Shown: piece after piece, positions 1-11,074 of the stretch
Position numbering within the stretch: position 1 is the stretch's first letter
Layout: each line of letters opens with the position of its first letter
Source of the DNA: Vanessa cardui
Taxonomy: Eukaryota; Arthropoda; Insecta; Lepidoptera; Nymphalidae
Direction: 5' to 3'
Assembly (NCBI RefSeq): GCF_905220365.1
Contig: NC_061143.1
Span: 11,470,001 to 11,534,000, forward strand
DNA: 64,000 nt
Notes under the pieces: model-generated
Told to the model about the DNA's origin: nothing
Seen by the model: only the letters and a program-made list of their open reading frames with translations
Databases searched by the model: none
Translations under genes and position numbers: made by a program

Positions 1-2160
1 TAATTATGTTTGATTTTCTTTTTTGTTTTAGTTGCCTTCTTAAGTGGGAAGGGGGAGGATTCGGAGAGGGGAATAATTGAATTTAATATGTCTGTATTTC
101 TATGTCTATTAAATTCCTGGTAGTGTAGTTGATTTGGGACGTGAAAACGTACCACATTAACATATTAAGTTTTGCATTGATAACATTAGTTAGAATATTA
201 AATTAGTTGTCTAATATAATGTTACTTAGTTAAGTATGAAGCGGCACAAATGTTGTGTGAATTTGAGCAACTATAATTAAATCCGGCATCCGAGGGATCG
301 ATAAAACGATCTGCTCTGAATATTAATGAAGGTATTGACAGTACGTTTCCTCTAATTTGCTTTAAGGATACGTTTGAATTGGATTTGCGGTTATATGATT
401 GCACATAGGTCTTTTAATTATATTCATATTACTTATTTAGCTATTTCGTTGAATATAATCGAATATTTTAATACACATGTCAGGTTGTTTCGTAATTGTT
501 ATTAGGTATGCTGTCGTATATCTACATTATATGGATATATTTGTGGGTAAAAGGTCATCGACTGGCTTTTATTGGGTGCGATTTTTTCGTCCGTTTCCGT
601 TTGGGAAAAATATATACAACTACCTAAATAGTTTTCTTACGTACCCTTTAAAGTTTACAGTATCCACCTTAAAGCTATAATGTGTAATCCTGGCTTAAAT
701 AGCAAAATAAACCGAACCTATGCTCTGATGATGATGGAAAATTTATCAGTCGAACATTGGTTGACGTGTTTGCAACGACCATCTTAAAGCACAGCCACAA
801 ATAGGTCAGTGTATGCCACGTCATTTAAGAATAACAACAAACTACAAACCTAGCAAAGACCTATTGACGAATATAGTAATAATAACAAATTTTATTTAAT
901 CAAAATATTTAAAATATTAATATTTAAAACTGCCTATATATTTCAGAAAAAATAGTACAACAGTTACCGTTCGGACTGACTTTTACTACTAACTAATTTT
1001 AACGGTAACATATTATTTAATAAAAGAAAAGCGATAACACTTCTGGGGCCCATATTGCCCATACTCATTATCAAATAGATCAAAAAATTATATTAAAAAT
1101 CATTAATATTATTAACAAATAAAAAGAAAACCTAAATAATTCCATTTAGATTAAATAGAAACAATAAATATATCTAAAAATCTAAAAATAAAATTAATAG
1201 AATAAAATAAAAATAATAAAGTAATATTTAAAAAATAAATCACAATTGTGAATTCGAATTCAGAAAACCTAACGAAGTGTGTAACGTGGATTTCTGAAAA
1301 ACGCGAACGAGAAATCGATACTAACAGCGGTCGGACTCGGAATACTAACGAGCAATCAGACATAGCCCGTAGACAGCTCCATCACGTAGCACGTATACGC
1401 TTTGGCACGTCATTTACATGCCAGGAAATGTCATACAAGGCTTTACTTCAATTGACACTTCGTTAATGTTACTTGTTTTTCTTTTTAAGTATAAACTTAT
1501 AGGTGGACAACTGTCCACCCGACAATAAGTGGTCGCCAGTATCTATAGATATGCAATACAAATATAATAATAATATGCTTTTATATAACTTGGCTAAAGT
1601 AAAAAGGGGCGATTGGTTTATGAAATAGGCAGGATGAGCGAATAGGTAACCTGATTGTATGTTGTCAGCACCGAAATATTAACCATTTCTTATATATCCG
1701 GGATATCACTAATTATGAGAAATAAGATACTATATTCCTTGTGTACTACTACTATTACTTACTATTGTTACTTTGCATCAGATATCTTTAAAAAAAATCT
1801 ACTAAATATTGGCATTTGGCGGTAAAATATACGATGAGTAGGTGACGTCACTCAGACCTCCATTTTGTATTCTGTAAAGACAACCGACAACTCGATAAAG
1901 TTGTCGGTTCCTATATTTATGTCTAACGCGAAAAGAAATCTGCTACTCTTGGATAATGTGGGATTTGCTCAGCGATGGGATATATTAAAAAAAGTCAGAT
2001 ATATACTTTATTCAATTCGTATTGTAAATACGCCAGTTCAACGAAAAGTAAATAGCTTTGGTAATATTTAAATTGAATATATTTCTTAAGACTAGTACTT
2101 TGAGGTGATAAACGTATGACCGTAAAACTATTAAATTCTGTTAGAATTTATTTTTTAACG
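1..2160. other. AT-rich intergenic sequence, no gene recognised
   Basis: Short open frames here are scattered over both strands and have no recognisable domain. A palindromic CRE octamer TGACGTCA lies at 1843-1850, and an 11-bp inverted repeat (AACCGACAACT and its complement, 6-nt loop) lies at about 1882-1910. Nothing else can be supported. Confidence 0.6.
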
Positions 2161-2382
2161 AATTGCTAGAGACTGTGAACGTTTTTTTACTATCGGAAGA
2201 TTGTAAACGTTTATTAAACTTACAATAAATAATACACAATTTCGATAGTTTATAATATTTCAGTTAGGTTAGGTTAGATTTTTTTATAAATTAGATTAAA
2301 TTTTATTACGATACTTTCGACAATTCACAATCTAGCGAGATAGATTATAATCTAATTATTTAAAATTTTACACTGACACATA
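2161..2382. repeat. MITE-like AT-rich repeat, relative of the element at 19232-19562
   Basis: The right part (agatagattataatctaa followed by a TGACACATAT end) aligns by eye with the right part of the element at 19232-19562. Both also share a 'gtgaacgttt' block and a 'cagtta' block. It contains two and a half TTAGG units that read like the insect telomere repeat but are only part of this element. Confidence 0.45.
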
Positions 2383-2393
2383 TTATATCAGGC

Positions 2394-2505
2394 AGCCAGG
2401 AGCTGGATGCGAGTAGCCGGAGAAAGACCACAGTGGCGTGCACTGGGAGAGGCCTATGTCCAGCAGTCGACTAAAACGGGATGATGATGATGATGATGAT
2501 GACAT
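2394..2505 (+). mobile_element. RTE-type LINE, 3' end with (TGA)n tail
   Basis: In frame the sequence reads as the end of an RTE-clade reverse transcriptase (WMRVAGERPQWRALGEAYVQ, then a few residues and TGA). It runs straight into a TGA/ATG trinucleotide tail at about 2481-2503, the usual 3' simple repeat of these elements. It is a 5'-truncated dead copy. The same family occurs inverted at 8612-9000. Confidence 0.75.
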
Positions 2506-2956
2506 ATATCAGTCTAAAATCGACGAATAATCAGATTTCTAAGGATCTATGCAATAAAGCAATGTCAATGATCTGTCAAAATGACAGTTATTGAATTTCA
2601 ATGACATGTCTTATTCGCACGTGACATTGGCGAAATAAGCTTGTCACAAGTAAAAACCAAAACTCAGTAGTCAGTTAGTTCTGTATACATACGACATACG
2701 ACAAAAATAAAAAAAGCCAAGGTTGTTGTTACATGTTTGTTTCAGCGGAGTGTGCTTATTAAATTAATGCTCGCTACACACGCTCGAGCAGACATTTAGT
2801 TTTATTATCTGTTTTAACTAGAGTTACTTCCGAATCTTCAAACTGAAACTTTAACGTACAATTTTTATCACAGACTATACGTATATAACGTAGTACGAAG
2901 TTGTGTTCCAAGTTGTCTAAGTCTATTTTAAAAAAAATATTTTTATTTTTAATTTG

Positions 2957-3100
2957 ACTTGGTAGTAGGGCTTTGTGCCAGTACAGTTAGGTACGCACTA
3001 CTCATGTATTCTACTGTTAAACTATTTAGTATTATTTTGAGGTGGTTTGAGTGAAGGGTGAGTGAGCCAGTGTAATTTCAGGCACCAGGTAGATGTGAAT
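2957..3100 (+). repeat. Rep-1 dispersed retroposon, truncated copy
   Basis: It contains the Rep-1 landmarks 'ggtagtagggctttgtgcc' and 'gaagggtgagtgagccagtg'. Rep-1 is my label for a roughly 290-bp repeat seen more than a dozen times in this window, often with an A-rich 3' end. The best reference copy is 17919-18213. This copy is diverged and lacks the 3' half. Confidence 0.65.
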
Positions 3101-4997
3101 CGAGTCACACGTCAAAATAAAGAAAGATTGGTATTAGGCAGTCGTAACATTTACATCTCCACTTTTATTAACATGATTATTAACACCATTTAACCAGATA
3201 AAGAAGTCACTTTCCGGGCTTAAACCCGTAATCCTTGGACATATCTAGTGTCCTTCGGTCTTGATTATCTCATATCGTACAGAAATAAATCCAGTTCGAT
3301 TCGTTACAAACAAATTGAATAAAATTATGGCGAATAGCAGATCGCCTTTGTAAAACATTATTATAATTCCAATCGATTTCAGCCAATCGCTGCTGGGAAT
3401 ATTCCAAGTAAAAGAATATCAATGAACCGATTATTTTTATGTCAAATAAATACAAGACCCTTTGTGACCTCTATAATTGAATTTCCTTGGCAATAACAAA
3501 AGTAAATCCTGACACGTAAAATGTCCAATGTTTAATGTATTCTGCGATTCGAATCTTTGAATTATTTGTTAGTATTGAATCATTTTTGTTATTTTTACTT
3601 GTCTGATGTTCTTTCAATCGATATTGATTTGTGCTATTTTGAGAATTAACACGAAGAATGTCATTATGTATTAAGTACAATATGGCCTGGTGACATGCTA
3701 TACAGTGATTTGTATCAAAAAGTTTAGGTACTGTCTGAAGATATTATCTGTAGTACCCATTTATCATATATCTTTTGTAATAGTATATTACGTAACTGCT
3801 TTCCTCGATTATAGTTGCCAGGTTACATGCCTTGGGTCCGAATTCAGGGTAGGGCTTTTAAATATAGTTTTTATGTCTTGTTAGAACCAACTAGTTAGAA
3901 CGGTCCGATTTGACAATGCCCTTAATCTCGCTCCAGTGCCTTGGGTTGCGGCACTATTAGACTATAAGGGTGAGGAAATAAAGAGTACTCATACATAAGC
4001 GACATTTGCACACGTTTCAAAACTTTAAAGAATAATTTTAAATAATAAATGGATTTCTTTATGAGTTTTGATGATTTTAGCCAAAACTTTGTCAAAGAGG
4101 GATTTTGTGGGTTTCTGCTGCGATTTGGCAGAGACTGGCCTTTGCTTGGACAGTGTGTCATTTATTGGTTTTATTTTGTTATATGGTAGTAGAAGCTTAA
4201 AACATAGCTCAAAAAAATTACACATGTTATTTAATTTAGTGGCAGAATAAGTCAACATTACGAAACTAAGTATCCTAATGAATGTGATAAGAAAATCGTA
4301 AAATTAAACTAATGAATGTGATGAAAAGTTATCAGGATACCGGGGAAGAGCAAAGTGTACTGAAAATAAAGCAACGTGTTTACACAACGTAATTTTTATC
4401 ATGTAATTTTTTTGGCTTTATGAGTCTGTATGGAAATTTTAAAATTACAATTTACTGCTAAATAGGGAAATAGTTTTGAAGTTGAGTGACCTTGTAACAA
4501 AGCGTTAAATTATACTTATAACAAGGGATATATACTTATAATAAGGGTTTCAATGGTGGGCAAGGCATTGCAATGGAAGGATTAATACCTGTTCACTCAC
4601 ACAAATAAATGAGTAAAGTGATCACAAAGTACAATCACGACATTGAAATTAAAATGGGACGACTTTGATAATTATTATGATTTTTCAATAAAGGAAAAAA
4701 AACCAAAATTATTTATTATTTATTACAAATACTCCTTAAAGACCAGCAAAAGATATCGACTTTGTACTTCAAACGTGTTCTCTTGTCACAATAGTAAAAT
4801 ATTTAGTTAGTCAAAGTAGAGTCGATGTTACTAGCTCCGATATTTATTTATATATGTACATCCTTTACCAATTTTCATGAAACACGAACACTCACTGAAA
4901 ATTATACGATAACTTATTTATCTAGTGGTCCGAATTGAGGTCGACCCTGTATAACACAGAAAAATATTGAAAATATTTTCCAAGAACTGGAATATTC
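3101..4997. other. Intergenic sequence with one LINE-tail fragment
   Basis: No gene is recognisable. A fragment at about 3915-4010 ('gtgccttgggttgcggcac' followed by 'agactataagggtgagg') looks like the conserved 3' end of a lepidopteran LINE, but too little remains to name it. The rest is unique AT-rich DNA. Confidence 0.5.
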
Positions 4998-5498
4998 GAT
5001 TGGTGCTCATTCAATTTTCAACTCAATGGCATTTGGTAATGATCAATCGAATTTATTTATTCAATGTAGACGCATTATACTTATTCGTTAATCAAAGTAA
5101 AACTACAACGGATTCTGAAAGCAACATATTCTGGTCTGAGTAAAACTGGTGAAAGAGACTCATTGTTCCTTGTCAAATTTTATAATTGTGTACATGTATA
5201 CTAATATTATAAATGGGAAAGTAACTCTGTCTGCATATATGTATATTGCTTTCACATTGCCGAAACGCTGAACCGAATTTGATGAAATTGAGATTGAGAT
5301 GAATTCGAGAGCCGAGCTGACCGAATAGTTAGAACGCGTACATCTTAAATTACACAATCAGATAGGCCTTCGGTATAATTCGTTGGATCTAGAACGAATG
5401 TATTTCATTTGGTGGATTGGTGCTCATTCAATTTTCAACTCAATGGCATTTGGTAATGATCAATCGAATTTATTTATTCAATGTAGACGCATTATACT

Positions 5499-5743
5499 TT
5501 TAAATAAAACTAATTATAACGGATGAATCGCGTATATTAATTATTTTTAAACATCCCGACGTTTCGAGCACTTTGCAGTGTTCGTGGTCACGTGGTCAGT
5601 GTTCGTGGTCACGGGTAGACCCGTGACCACGAACACTGCAAAGTGCTCGAAACGTCGGGATGTTTAAAAATAATTAATATACGCGATTCATCCGTTATAA
5701 TTAGTTTTATTTAAATGTGTAATAATCGCGAAAATTTAAGACA
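5499..5743. mobile_element. Fold-back insertion, Penelope-like, flanked by a 12-bp target duplication
   Basis: ACGCATTATACT occurs directly before (5487-5498) and directly after (5744-5755) this block, and the undisturbed site exists in unit 1 at about 5070. The insert is a long inverted repeat: about 95 bp starting TTTAAATAAAACTAATTATA reads backwards as the segment ending at 5715. The centre is ACGGGT-AG-ACCCGT, and the left arm has a short internal duplication of 'cagtgttcgtggtcacg'. A 28-bp unpaired tail (5716-5743) follows. The arm carries a hairpin (CACT-GCAA-AGTG) followed by CGAAACGTC, reminiscent of the hammerhead-like terminal repeats of Penelope-like retroelements. Assignment to that class is inference. 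Confidence 0.6.
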
Positions 5744-6004
5744 ACGCATTATACTTATTCATTAATCAAAGTAAAACTACAACGGATTCTGAAAGCAACA
5801 TATTCTGGTCTGAGTAAAACTGGTGAAAGAGACTCATTGTTCCTTGTCAAATTTTATAATTGTGTACATGTATACTAATATTATAAATGGGAAAGTAACT
5901 CTGTCTGCATATATGTATATTGCTTTCACATTGCCGAAACGCTGAACCGAATTTGATGAAATTGAGATTGAGATGATTCGAGAGCCGAGCTGGCCAAATA
6001 GTTA

Positions 6005-6120
6005 GAACGCGTACATCTTGACTGATGCAGATGCAGGAGCAGCATGGTGGAATATGCTCCTAACCTTCTCCTCAAAGGGACAGGAGGCTTTAGCCAAGCA
6101 GGGGGAAATTAACTGGTATG
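6005..6120 (+). repeat. SINE-1, internally deleted copy
   Basis: A SINE-1 head ('agttagaacgcgtacatctt') is joined to its 3' part ('catggtggaatatgctcc', 'ccttctcctcaaagggacag'). The middle of the element is missing. Confidence 0.7.
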
Positions 6121-6866
6121 TAGCTAACTGGATTCCCTAATAATGGATGGAAGACTTCTTTTTTGTACCTAAAACCTCACTAGCGTCTATAAACAAATAG
6201 TCTTTAATGAATTAACTAAATAGCCAGGAGAAGATTGTGGCAACAAATTAAACTCTTCGAAGTAGCAAAGAAATCCGTTGATATCCTAATATATGTCGTG
6301 TGTAATTATATTTTTTCGCTATACAAATATACTTAATTTTAACACAAGCCCAGCTTGAACACCAAGTACCATGTTCCCCGACCTAATTACTTGCTGTAAC
6401 TCCGCCTGAGCTAGATATAAGGCATCGTTAAAATGTAGCTCAAACAAAACAGAGATAAGAACGTCGTCTGTGAATCTTGCAGATGTTTTTAAATTACACA
6501 ATCAGATAGGCCTTCGGTATAATTCGTTGGATCTAGAACGAATATATTTCATTCAGAAAAATAATTATTTCTTTAAACAAATTAAGTATCTCGGCATATT
6601 GATAGTCATTTGAAGTTTGTTTGTGTTTCTGATTTATATGTTAACTATATTACAATCTTTTCTAACAGTATATGTTAAGATAGTATGTGTGAATAAAGGA
6701 TATATTAAATACTAGTTGACAAAACGGCTTTGCTTACGTTTTTAGGGTTGATCATAAAAATCTGTCCAGACAGGCATCGAGACATTTACTTTCTCATTTA
6801 TTATATTAGTTATATTCCTATTAATATAGTTTCATATATTTTCGGATAGCTATTATAAACGTATGT

Positions 6867-7065
6867 CTTTTTTTATATGACGTATGTGGCAAACGAGCAG
6901 GAGGCTCACCTGATGGAAAGTGACGACCACCGCCCCTGGACATCTGCAACACCAGGGGGCTTGCAGGTGCGTTGCCGGCCTTTAAGAAAGGAGTACGCTC
7001 TTTTCTTGAAGTTTCCCATGTCGTATCGGTTCGGAAAAACGCCGGTGTATTTTATGAACGTATGT
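6867..7065 (+). repeat. Rep-2 dispersed retroposon fragment
   Basis: The block 'ggcaaacgagcaggaggctc', 'acctgatggaaagtgacgac', 'caccagggggcttgcaggtg' recurs at 54530-54665, which marks an interspersed family. The open frames on both strands here come from the repeat and are not host genes. Confidence 0.65.
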
Positions 7066-7365
7066 ATGTCAATTTCATGAGCAATGCTAACTCGCAATGC
7101 TGGTTCATTTGGATAAAATCTTAATTACAGATCAAATTGATCCTTGCAAAGTGACAATTAAATATGTGTTCGTAAGAGCCTACATGAGTAATATATATTT
7201 TCTTGAAGTAAAACAAGTCTTCCTATAATAACATACAGTATACCAATTAAAATAAATTCAAGAAACTCATGTATTGTCATATTGAATCTGTTTAACAAAG
7301 AGTTGGTACTCGACATTCGTTCGAAGTTCGTAATTGTTTTGCAAACGGTTTTCAACGACTGTAAA

Positions 7366-7843
7366 TATATACTAATATTATAAATGTGAAAGTAACTCTA
7401 TCTGTCTGTCGCTATTTCACGAACAAACCAACGAACTGAATTTGATGAAAGAATAAGAGTCGAGATGGCCCAGTGGTTAGAACGCGTGCATCCTAACCGA
7501 TGATTGCGGGTTCAATCCCAAGCAAGCACCGCTGTTTCATGTGCTTAATTTGTCTTTATAATTTATCTCGTGCTCAGCGGTGAAAGAAAACATCGTGAGG
7601 AAACCTGCATGTGACAAATTTCATAGAAATTCTGTCACATGTGTTTTCCAACAACCCGCATTGGAACAGCGTGGAGGAATATGTTCCAAGCCTTCTCCTC
7701 AAAGGGAGAGGAGGCCTTTAGCACAGCAGTGGGAATTTACAGGCTGTCGTTGTTGTTGTTGTTTAAAGGACATAGGCTATTTTGCCCAACAAAATATGAT
7801 AACCAACCCCAAAATCGCGAGCGAAACCGTGGGCGGCAACTAA
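7366..7843 (+). mobile_element. Short non-autonomous Helitron with a nested SINE-1
   Basis: The left end, TATACTAATATTATAAATGT followed by 'gaaagtaactc', is the 5' end type repeated at about 5196 and 5870. The right end, 'cgcgagcgaaaccgtgggcg' then 'gcaactaa', is a degraded Helitron 3' end in which the expected CTAG has become CTAA. A complete SINE-1 lies inside at 7457-7764. Without it the element is only about 170 bp and has no coding capacity. Confidence 0.6.
7457..7764 (+). repeat. SINE-1, near-complete tRNA-derived copy
   Basis: SINE-1 (my label; probably the lepidopteran Metulj group, from memory) starts with a tRNA-like head. A box A-like TGGCCCAGTGG lies near 7466 and a box B-like GGTTCAATCC near 7510, the internal RNA polymerase III promoter. 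A body of about 200 bp and a (TTG)n tail follow. Open frames inside this repeat recur in every copy and are not genes. Confidence 0.85.
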
Positions 7844-8214
7844 TACGTAATAAATTTCAGCAAGAATAATTCCACAACATTGTAAAGTACACGTTCAATA
7901 ATGAGACGTCATATATTTTCCACTCCGACACTCTGTCAAAATGTAACTTGAGCTTTCGAACTAAACTGGATCGTGTCACGAACGGCTGAAGTTTCTCGCT
8001 GTAATTTATCACAACTGATGTACTTCAAAGACTTTTAATTGATGTTATATCATTTATACTGAATAAAATAAACAGATATGTAGAAAATTGTAAAACGTAA
8101 CAGAAAATAAAAGAAAACCTGGGCATGAGCGACACTGACTCGCGGACTGAGGGTTCCGTACAATACAGACAAACAGACACTCCAATAAAAACAAATGTAT
8201 GAATAAATTTTCTT

Positions 8215-8330
8215 TTTTTTCCCTATAAATCAAATTAAAATAAACAAGTGGGCTTTTACAAGCACTTTTGAATGGTCAATAACAATTAAGTGAAGCTACC
8301 ATTATATATGTATATAGGTTTTGATTCCCT
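8215..8330 (-). repeat. CR1-type LINE 3' tail, truncated copy
   Basis: 'gggcttttacaagcactttt', 'gaatggtc' and 'aattaagtgaagctacca' match the 3' untranslated end of the CR1-like element at 10838-11074, in the same orientation. Only the tail survives, as expected from aborted reverse transcription. Confidence 0.75.
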
Positions 8331-8611
8331 TTAAGAATGTTGGAAAAGCTTTATTTTCTGACTGTGTAGCATAGGGGTTCCATTTTATCACAGCTATAAA
8401 GGACAGCAGATCTTAAGGATTTGATATTAAACCGGTATGCGTTCCTGAGAAATAGGTTCTTGACAGGCAGATAGGCGGTAAACTAAATGATCTTATAAGA
8501 GTTTATTTTTTTTTCTGGCGAGGTACGAAACAATAATGATATTAATTTGTGACTTTTTAGAAATTGTAATATATGATAAATGCGAAAGTCAGTCTTTACA
8601 TATTAGCGTAC

Positions 8612-9000
8612 CAAGTGTTCAACATCATCATCATACATCACATCATCAGCCGGTTTTTGTCCTCTGCTGGATATAGGTCTCTCCAAGCGCACGCCACTGT
8701 GGTCTGAGACGCGGTCTCCACTCTAGAACACGTTTTCCCCAACGGTAGTCGGTCGGTTGGTCGGTCGGTCGTCGTTCTACGACAAATGTGACCAGCCCAC
8801 TGCCACTTCGGCTAACTAATCCGGTGGGCTATGTCGATGACTTTGGTTCTTTGACGGATCACCTCATTTCTGATGCGATCCCTCAGAGAAACGCCGAGCA
8901 TAGCCATTTCCATAGCACGCTGAGCGACTTTAAACTGGTGGACTAGCCTTGTCGTGAGTGTCCACGTTTCGGCTCCGTATGTCATGACGGGACTCCGTAT
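8612..9000 (-). pseudogene. RTE LINE reverse transcriptase, C-terminal remnant
   Basis: Read on the minus strand from about 9000 down, the frame gives a typical RTE reverse transcriptase C-terminus: PVMTYGAETWTLTTRLVHQF, then VAQRAMEMAMLGVSLRDR and a KWQWAGHICRR block. A stop codon lies between 'RIS' and 'KWQWAG'. A GGTC/CGGT simple repeat near 8745-8772 disrupts the region after that, and a short ATG/CATCAT tail ends the copy. It is dead and 5'-truncated, and belongs to the same clade as 2394-2505. Confidence 0.8.
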
Positions 9001-9690
9001 GTCATGACGATGAAGTGTTCAACAAAACATTGTAAATAAAAAAAAAAACATGGGTAAATAAGGACACAGCGACATTATAAATCTCCGCACCCTCCAGCTA
9101 ACTAAAACAAGGATGATGATGAAAAAAATACCTATTTTTATATTGTATTAGTAAAGGCACTTAAAGCAATAAATTCGTTTGAATAAACTTCAAAATCCGC
9201 ATAAAATAATTATATCAGAAAAAGAGGAAGAGGAAAATGAGAATCGATGCTCTAAGATGAACTGTAAATTGAACTTAAATTTCACACTTTCATCGACCTC
9301 GATAAGAACGAACGAACCCATTAAAAAGTTGTTAATAGTAAATGATTTCGATTTATCTATATAAATGACGTCACCATTTGTCGTTCTCTGCTAATGGTGT
9401 TTGCTGACTTAATGCTCACCCGCCACAGTCTTGGCACAAATTTCTTTTGAATTTTTGTCTAATTTTGTGTGCAACTTAGCAGCACAGACAAAATTCGAAT
9501 TGGGAAAAGTCTGAGCATGAGAAATTCGGAGCTATTCAGGAAAGTTGAACGTTTGTATATATGTATATCGGAATATTATTTGGAGCAAAATAATTAATCA
9601 GTGAATAATTATTTACTGAAAAAAGAATGAATTTTATAAGGCACACGCGTTAATCTCCCTTTAGATTGGCTGCTTCAAAATGCTTTGAGT
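9001..9690. other. Intergenic sequence, no gene recognised
   Basis: A CRE octamer TGACGTCA is present at 9366-9373. A short LINE-like tail ('aaggatgatgatgaaaa') lies near 9108. No coding signal can be supported. Confidence 0.5.
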
Positions 9691-9970
9691 CCAATTCACT
9701 TGGTAGGGCTTTGTGCAAGCCCGCCTGGGTAGGTACCACCCACACATCAGGTATTCTACCGCTAAACAACAGTACGCAGTATTGTTGTGTTCCGGTTTGA
9801 AGGGTGAGTGAGCCAGTGTAACTACAGGCACAAGGGACATAACATCTTAGTTCCCAAGGTTGGTGGCGCATTGACGATGTAAGGAATAGTTAATATTACT
9901 TATAGCGTCATTGTCTATAGGTGATGGTAACCACTTACCATCAGGTTGTCCGTTCGCCAACATATTCCAT
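9690..9970 (+). repeat. Rep-1 dispersed retroposon, near full length
   Basis: It holds the full order of Rep-1 blocks: 'gggctttgtgcaagcccg', 'ttgttgtgttccggtttgaa', 'gggtgagtgagccagtgtaa', 'ggttggtggcgcattgacga' and 'ccacttaccatcaggttgtc'. The minus-strand open frame at 9650-9871 lies inside the repeat. Confidence 0.8.
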
Positions 9971-10404
9971 TTCAACATTTAACAGGACATCAAACTGTTT
10001 AGCAACTTGTATCTCAAGTCAGTAACAAGGGCATCCCGAGTTCATTAAAGTAATTTGTGGCAAGTCCTGACTTAGTAGAAGTTCTATTGCATCAGCGCGG
10101 GACAGTTTAATTTATTGCAGACAAATGGCTCAGTAAATTGCTAGCTAATGACCTGTGAATCCAGTGTTCAGGAATTTTATTGCGAGCTATCGTTCCGTTA
10201 ATACCATTAGGTATTTTATTTTTATAGCTTAAAACGTGAACTGGGGAGAGATTTGTGAACGTATTTTCACGTATAAAAAATAAAACGACTTCGTTTAAGT
10301 TTTTTAATTTATTTTAATTTTATATTGTTTTTAATTTATATTATGATTAAGAACAGCGGTGTTTTATGCTGATATTACACAGATTTTTTTAATTATATTC
10401 TTTA

Positions 10405-10640
10405 CTAGCGACCCGCACCGGCTTCGCACGTGTTCTTGATATGTATCGTTATATAACGTCCAAATTACTTATAATCAGTATAAATTGTAGCCTATGTGTT
10501 ATTCCAATGTACAACCTATATTACTGTAGAATTTTATCTAAATCCGTTAAGCAGTTTTTTTGTGAAAGAGTAACAAACGTACCATCCTCACAAACATTTG
10601 TAATTATTATGATAATGAATAGTAGGATTAAACCCTTGTA
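10405..10640 (-). mobile_element. Helitron-like element, 3' end at 10405
   Basis: On the minus strand the copy ends '...CGGGTCGCTAG' followed by T. The hairpin (cacgtgcgaagccggtgcg) stands just before CTAG. Related ends occur at 24831, 25860, 46371 and 49413. The 5' limit is unclear, and no Rep/helicase coding is present. Confidence 0.55.
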
Positions 10641-10837
10641 AATTATTCTAACGACAAACAGCAATCAACTTTAAACCGAAATAAAGCTGCTTCTAAGGTT
10701 CCAGGCTCAAGTCAAAGATAGGACGAAAATATATCACGTTATTCCATCGAGAATCTCTTAGTAAAAGCCTGAAGTCTGGAGGTTGATAGAGTTTACACTT
10801 CAGTGCTTCAGAAAGTGTATTAGCTATTGGTTCTGCA

Positions 10838-11074
10838 CTTGAAAATCAAAATCAAAATCAAAATAAACTTTATTCAAGTAGGCTTTTATAAGCACTTTTG
10901 AATCGTCATTTTACAATTAAGTGAAGCTACCACCGGTTCGGAAAGTAGATTCTACCGAGAAGAACCGGCAAGAAACTCAGTAGTTACTCTTTTTTAACAT
11001 TTAAAAAATACAACGTCATGTTAATTAAATACAATTATTTCAATTAATGTATCCTGCTTGGAAGTCAACAGGTA
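10838..11074 (-). other. 3' untranslated region and hexamer tail of the CR1-like element
   Basis: It follows the ORF2 stop. It contains 'agtaactactgagtttcttg', 'ccggttcttctcggtagaat' and 'gcttcacttaa' on the minus strand. AATAAA stands in 'gaataaagtttattttg' just before the hexamer tail. Confidence 0.8.

Larger units (their letters stand above)
4998..6551 (+). repeat. Direct tandem duplication, two rearranged units
   Basis: Unit 1 (4998-5414) and unit 2 (5415 to about 6551) both begin 'gattggtgctcattcaattt' and both end near 'ggatctagaacgaat'. They are nearly identical between these points except for large events. Unit 2 carries a 245-bp fold-back insertion (5499-5743). Unit 1 lacks about 470 bp between 'gcgtacatctt' and 'aaattacacaatcag' that unit 2 retains, so the original unit was nearer 0.9 kb. 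Each unit contains a Helitron 5' end (about 5196 and 5870) joined to a SINE-1 head. Confidence 0.85.

Noticed and set aside
2262..2277. TTAGG-like telomere repeats
   Set aside because: Only two to three units, lying inside a MITE-like repeat. Not a telomeric array.
5499..5743. DNA-transposon MITE with long terminal inverted repeats
   Set aside because: The 12-bp target duplication does not include the palindrome's right end: a 28-bp non-inverted tail (5716-5743) lies inside it. That asymmetry fits a retroelement fold-back better, though it is not proven.
7457..7540. tRNA gene at the SINE heads (also 24453, 39204, 53819, 60811, 39741)
   Set aside because: Box A and box B are present, but the cloverleaf is incomplete and the sequence continues into a repeated SINE body. 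These are tRNA-derived SINEs, not tRNA genes.
8745..8772. CRISPR-like or short regular repeat
   Set aside because: It is a GGTC/CGGT microsatellite inside a dead RTE element. No spaced repeats and no cas genes occur anywhere in the window.
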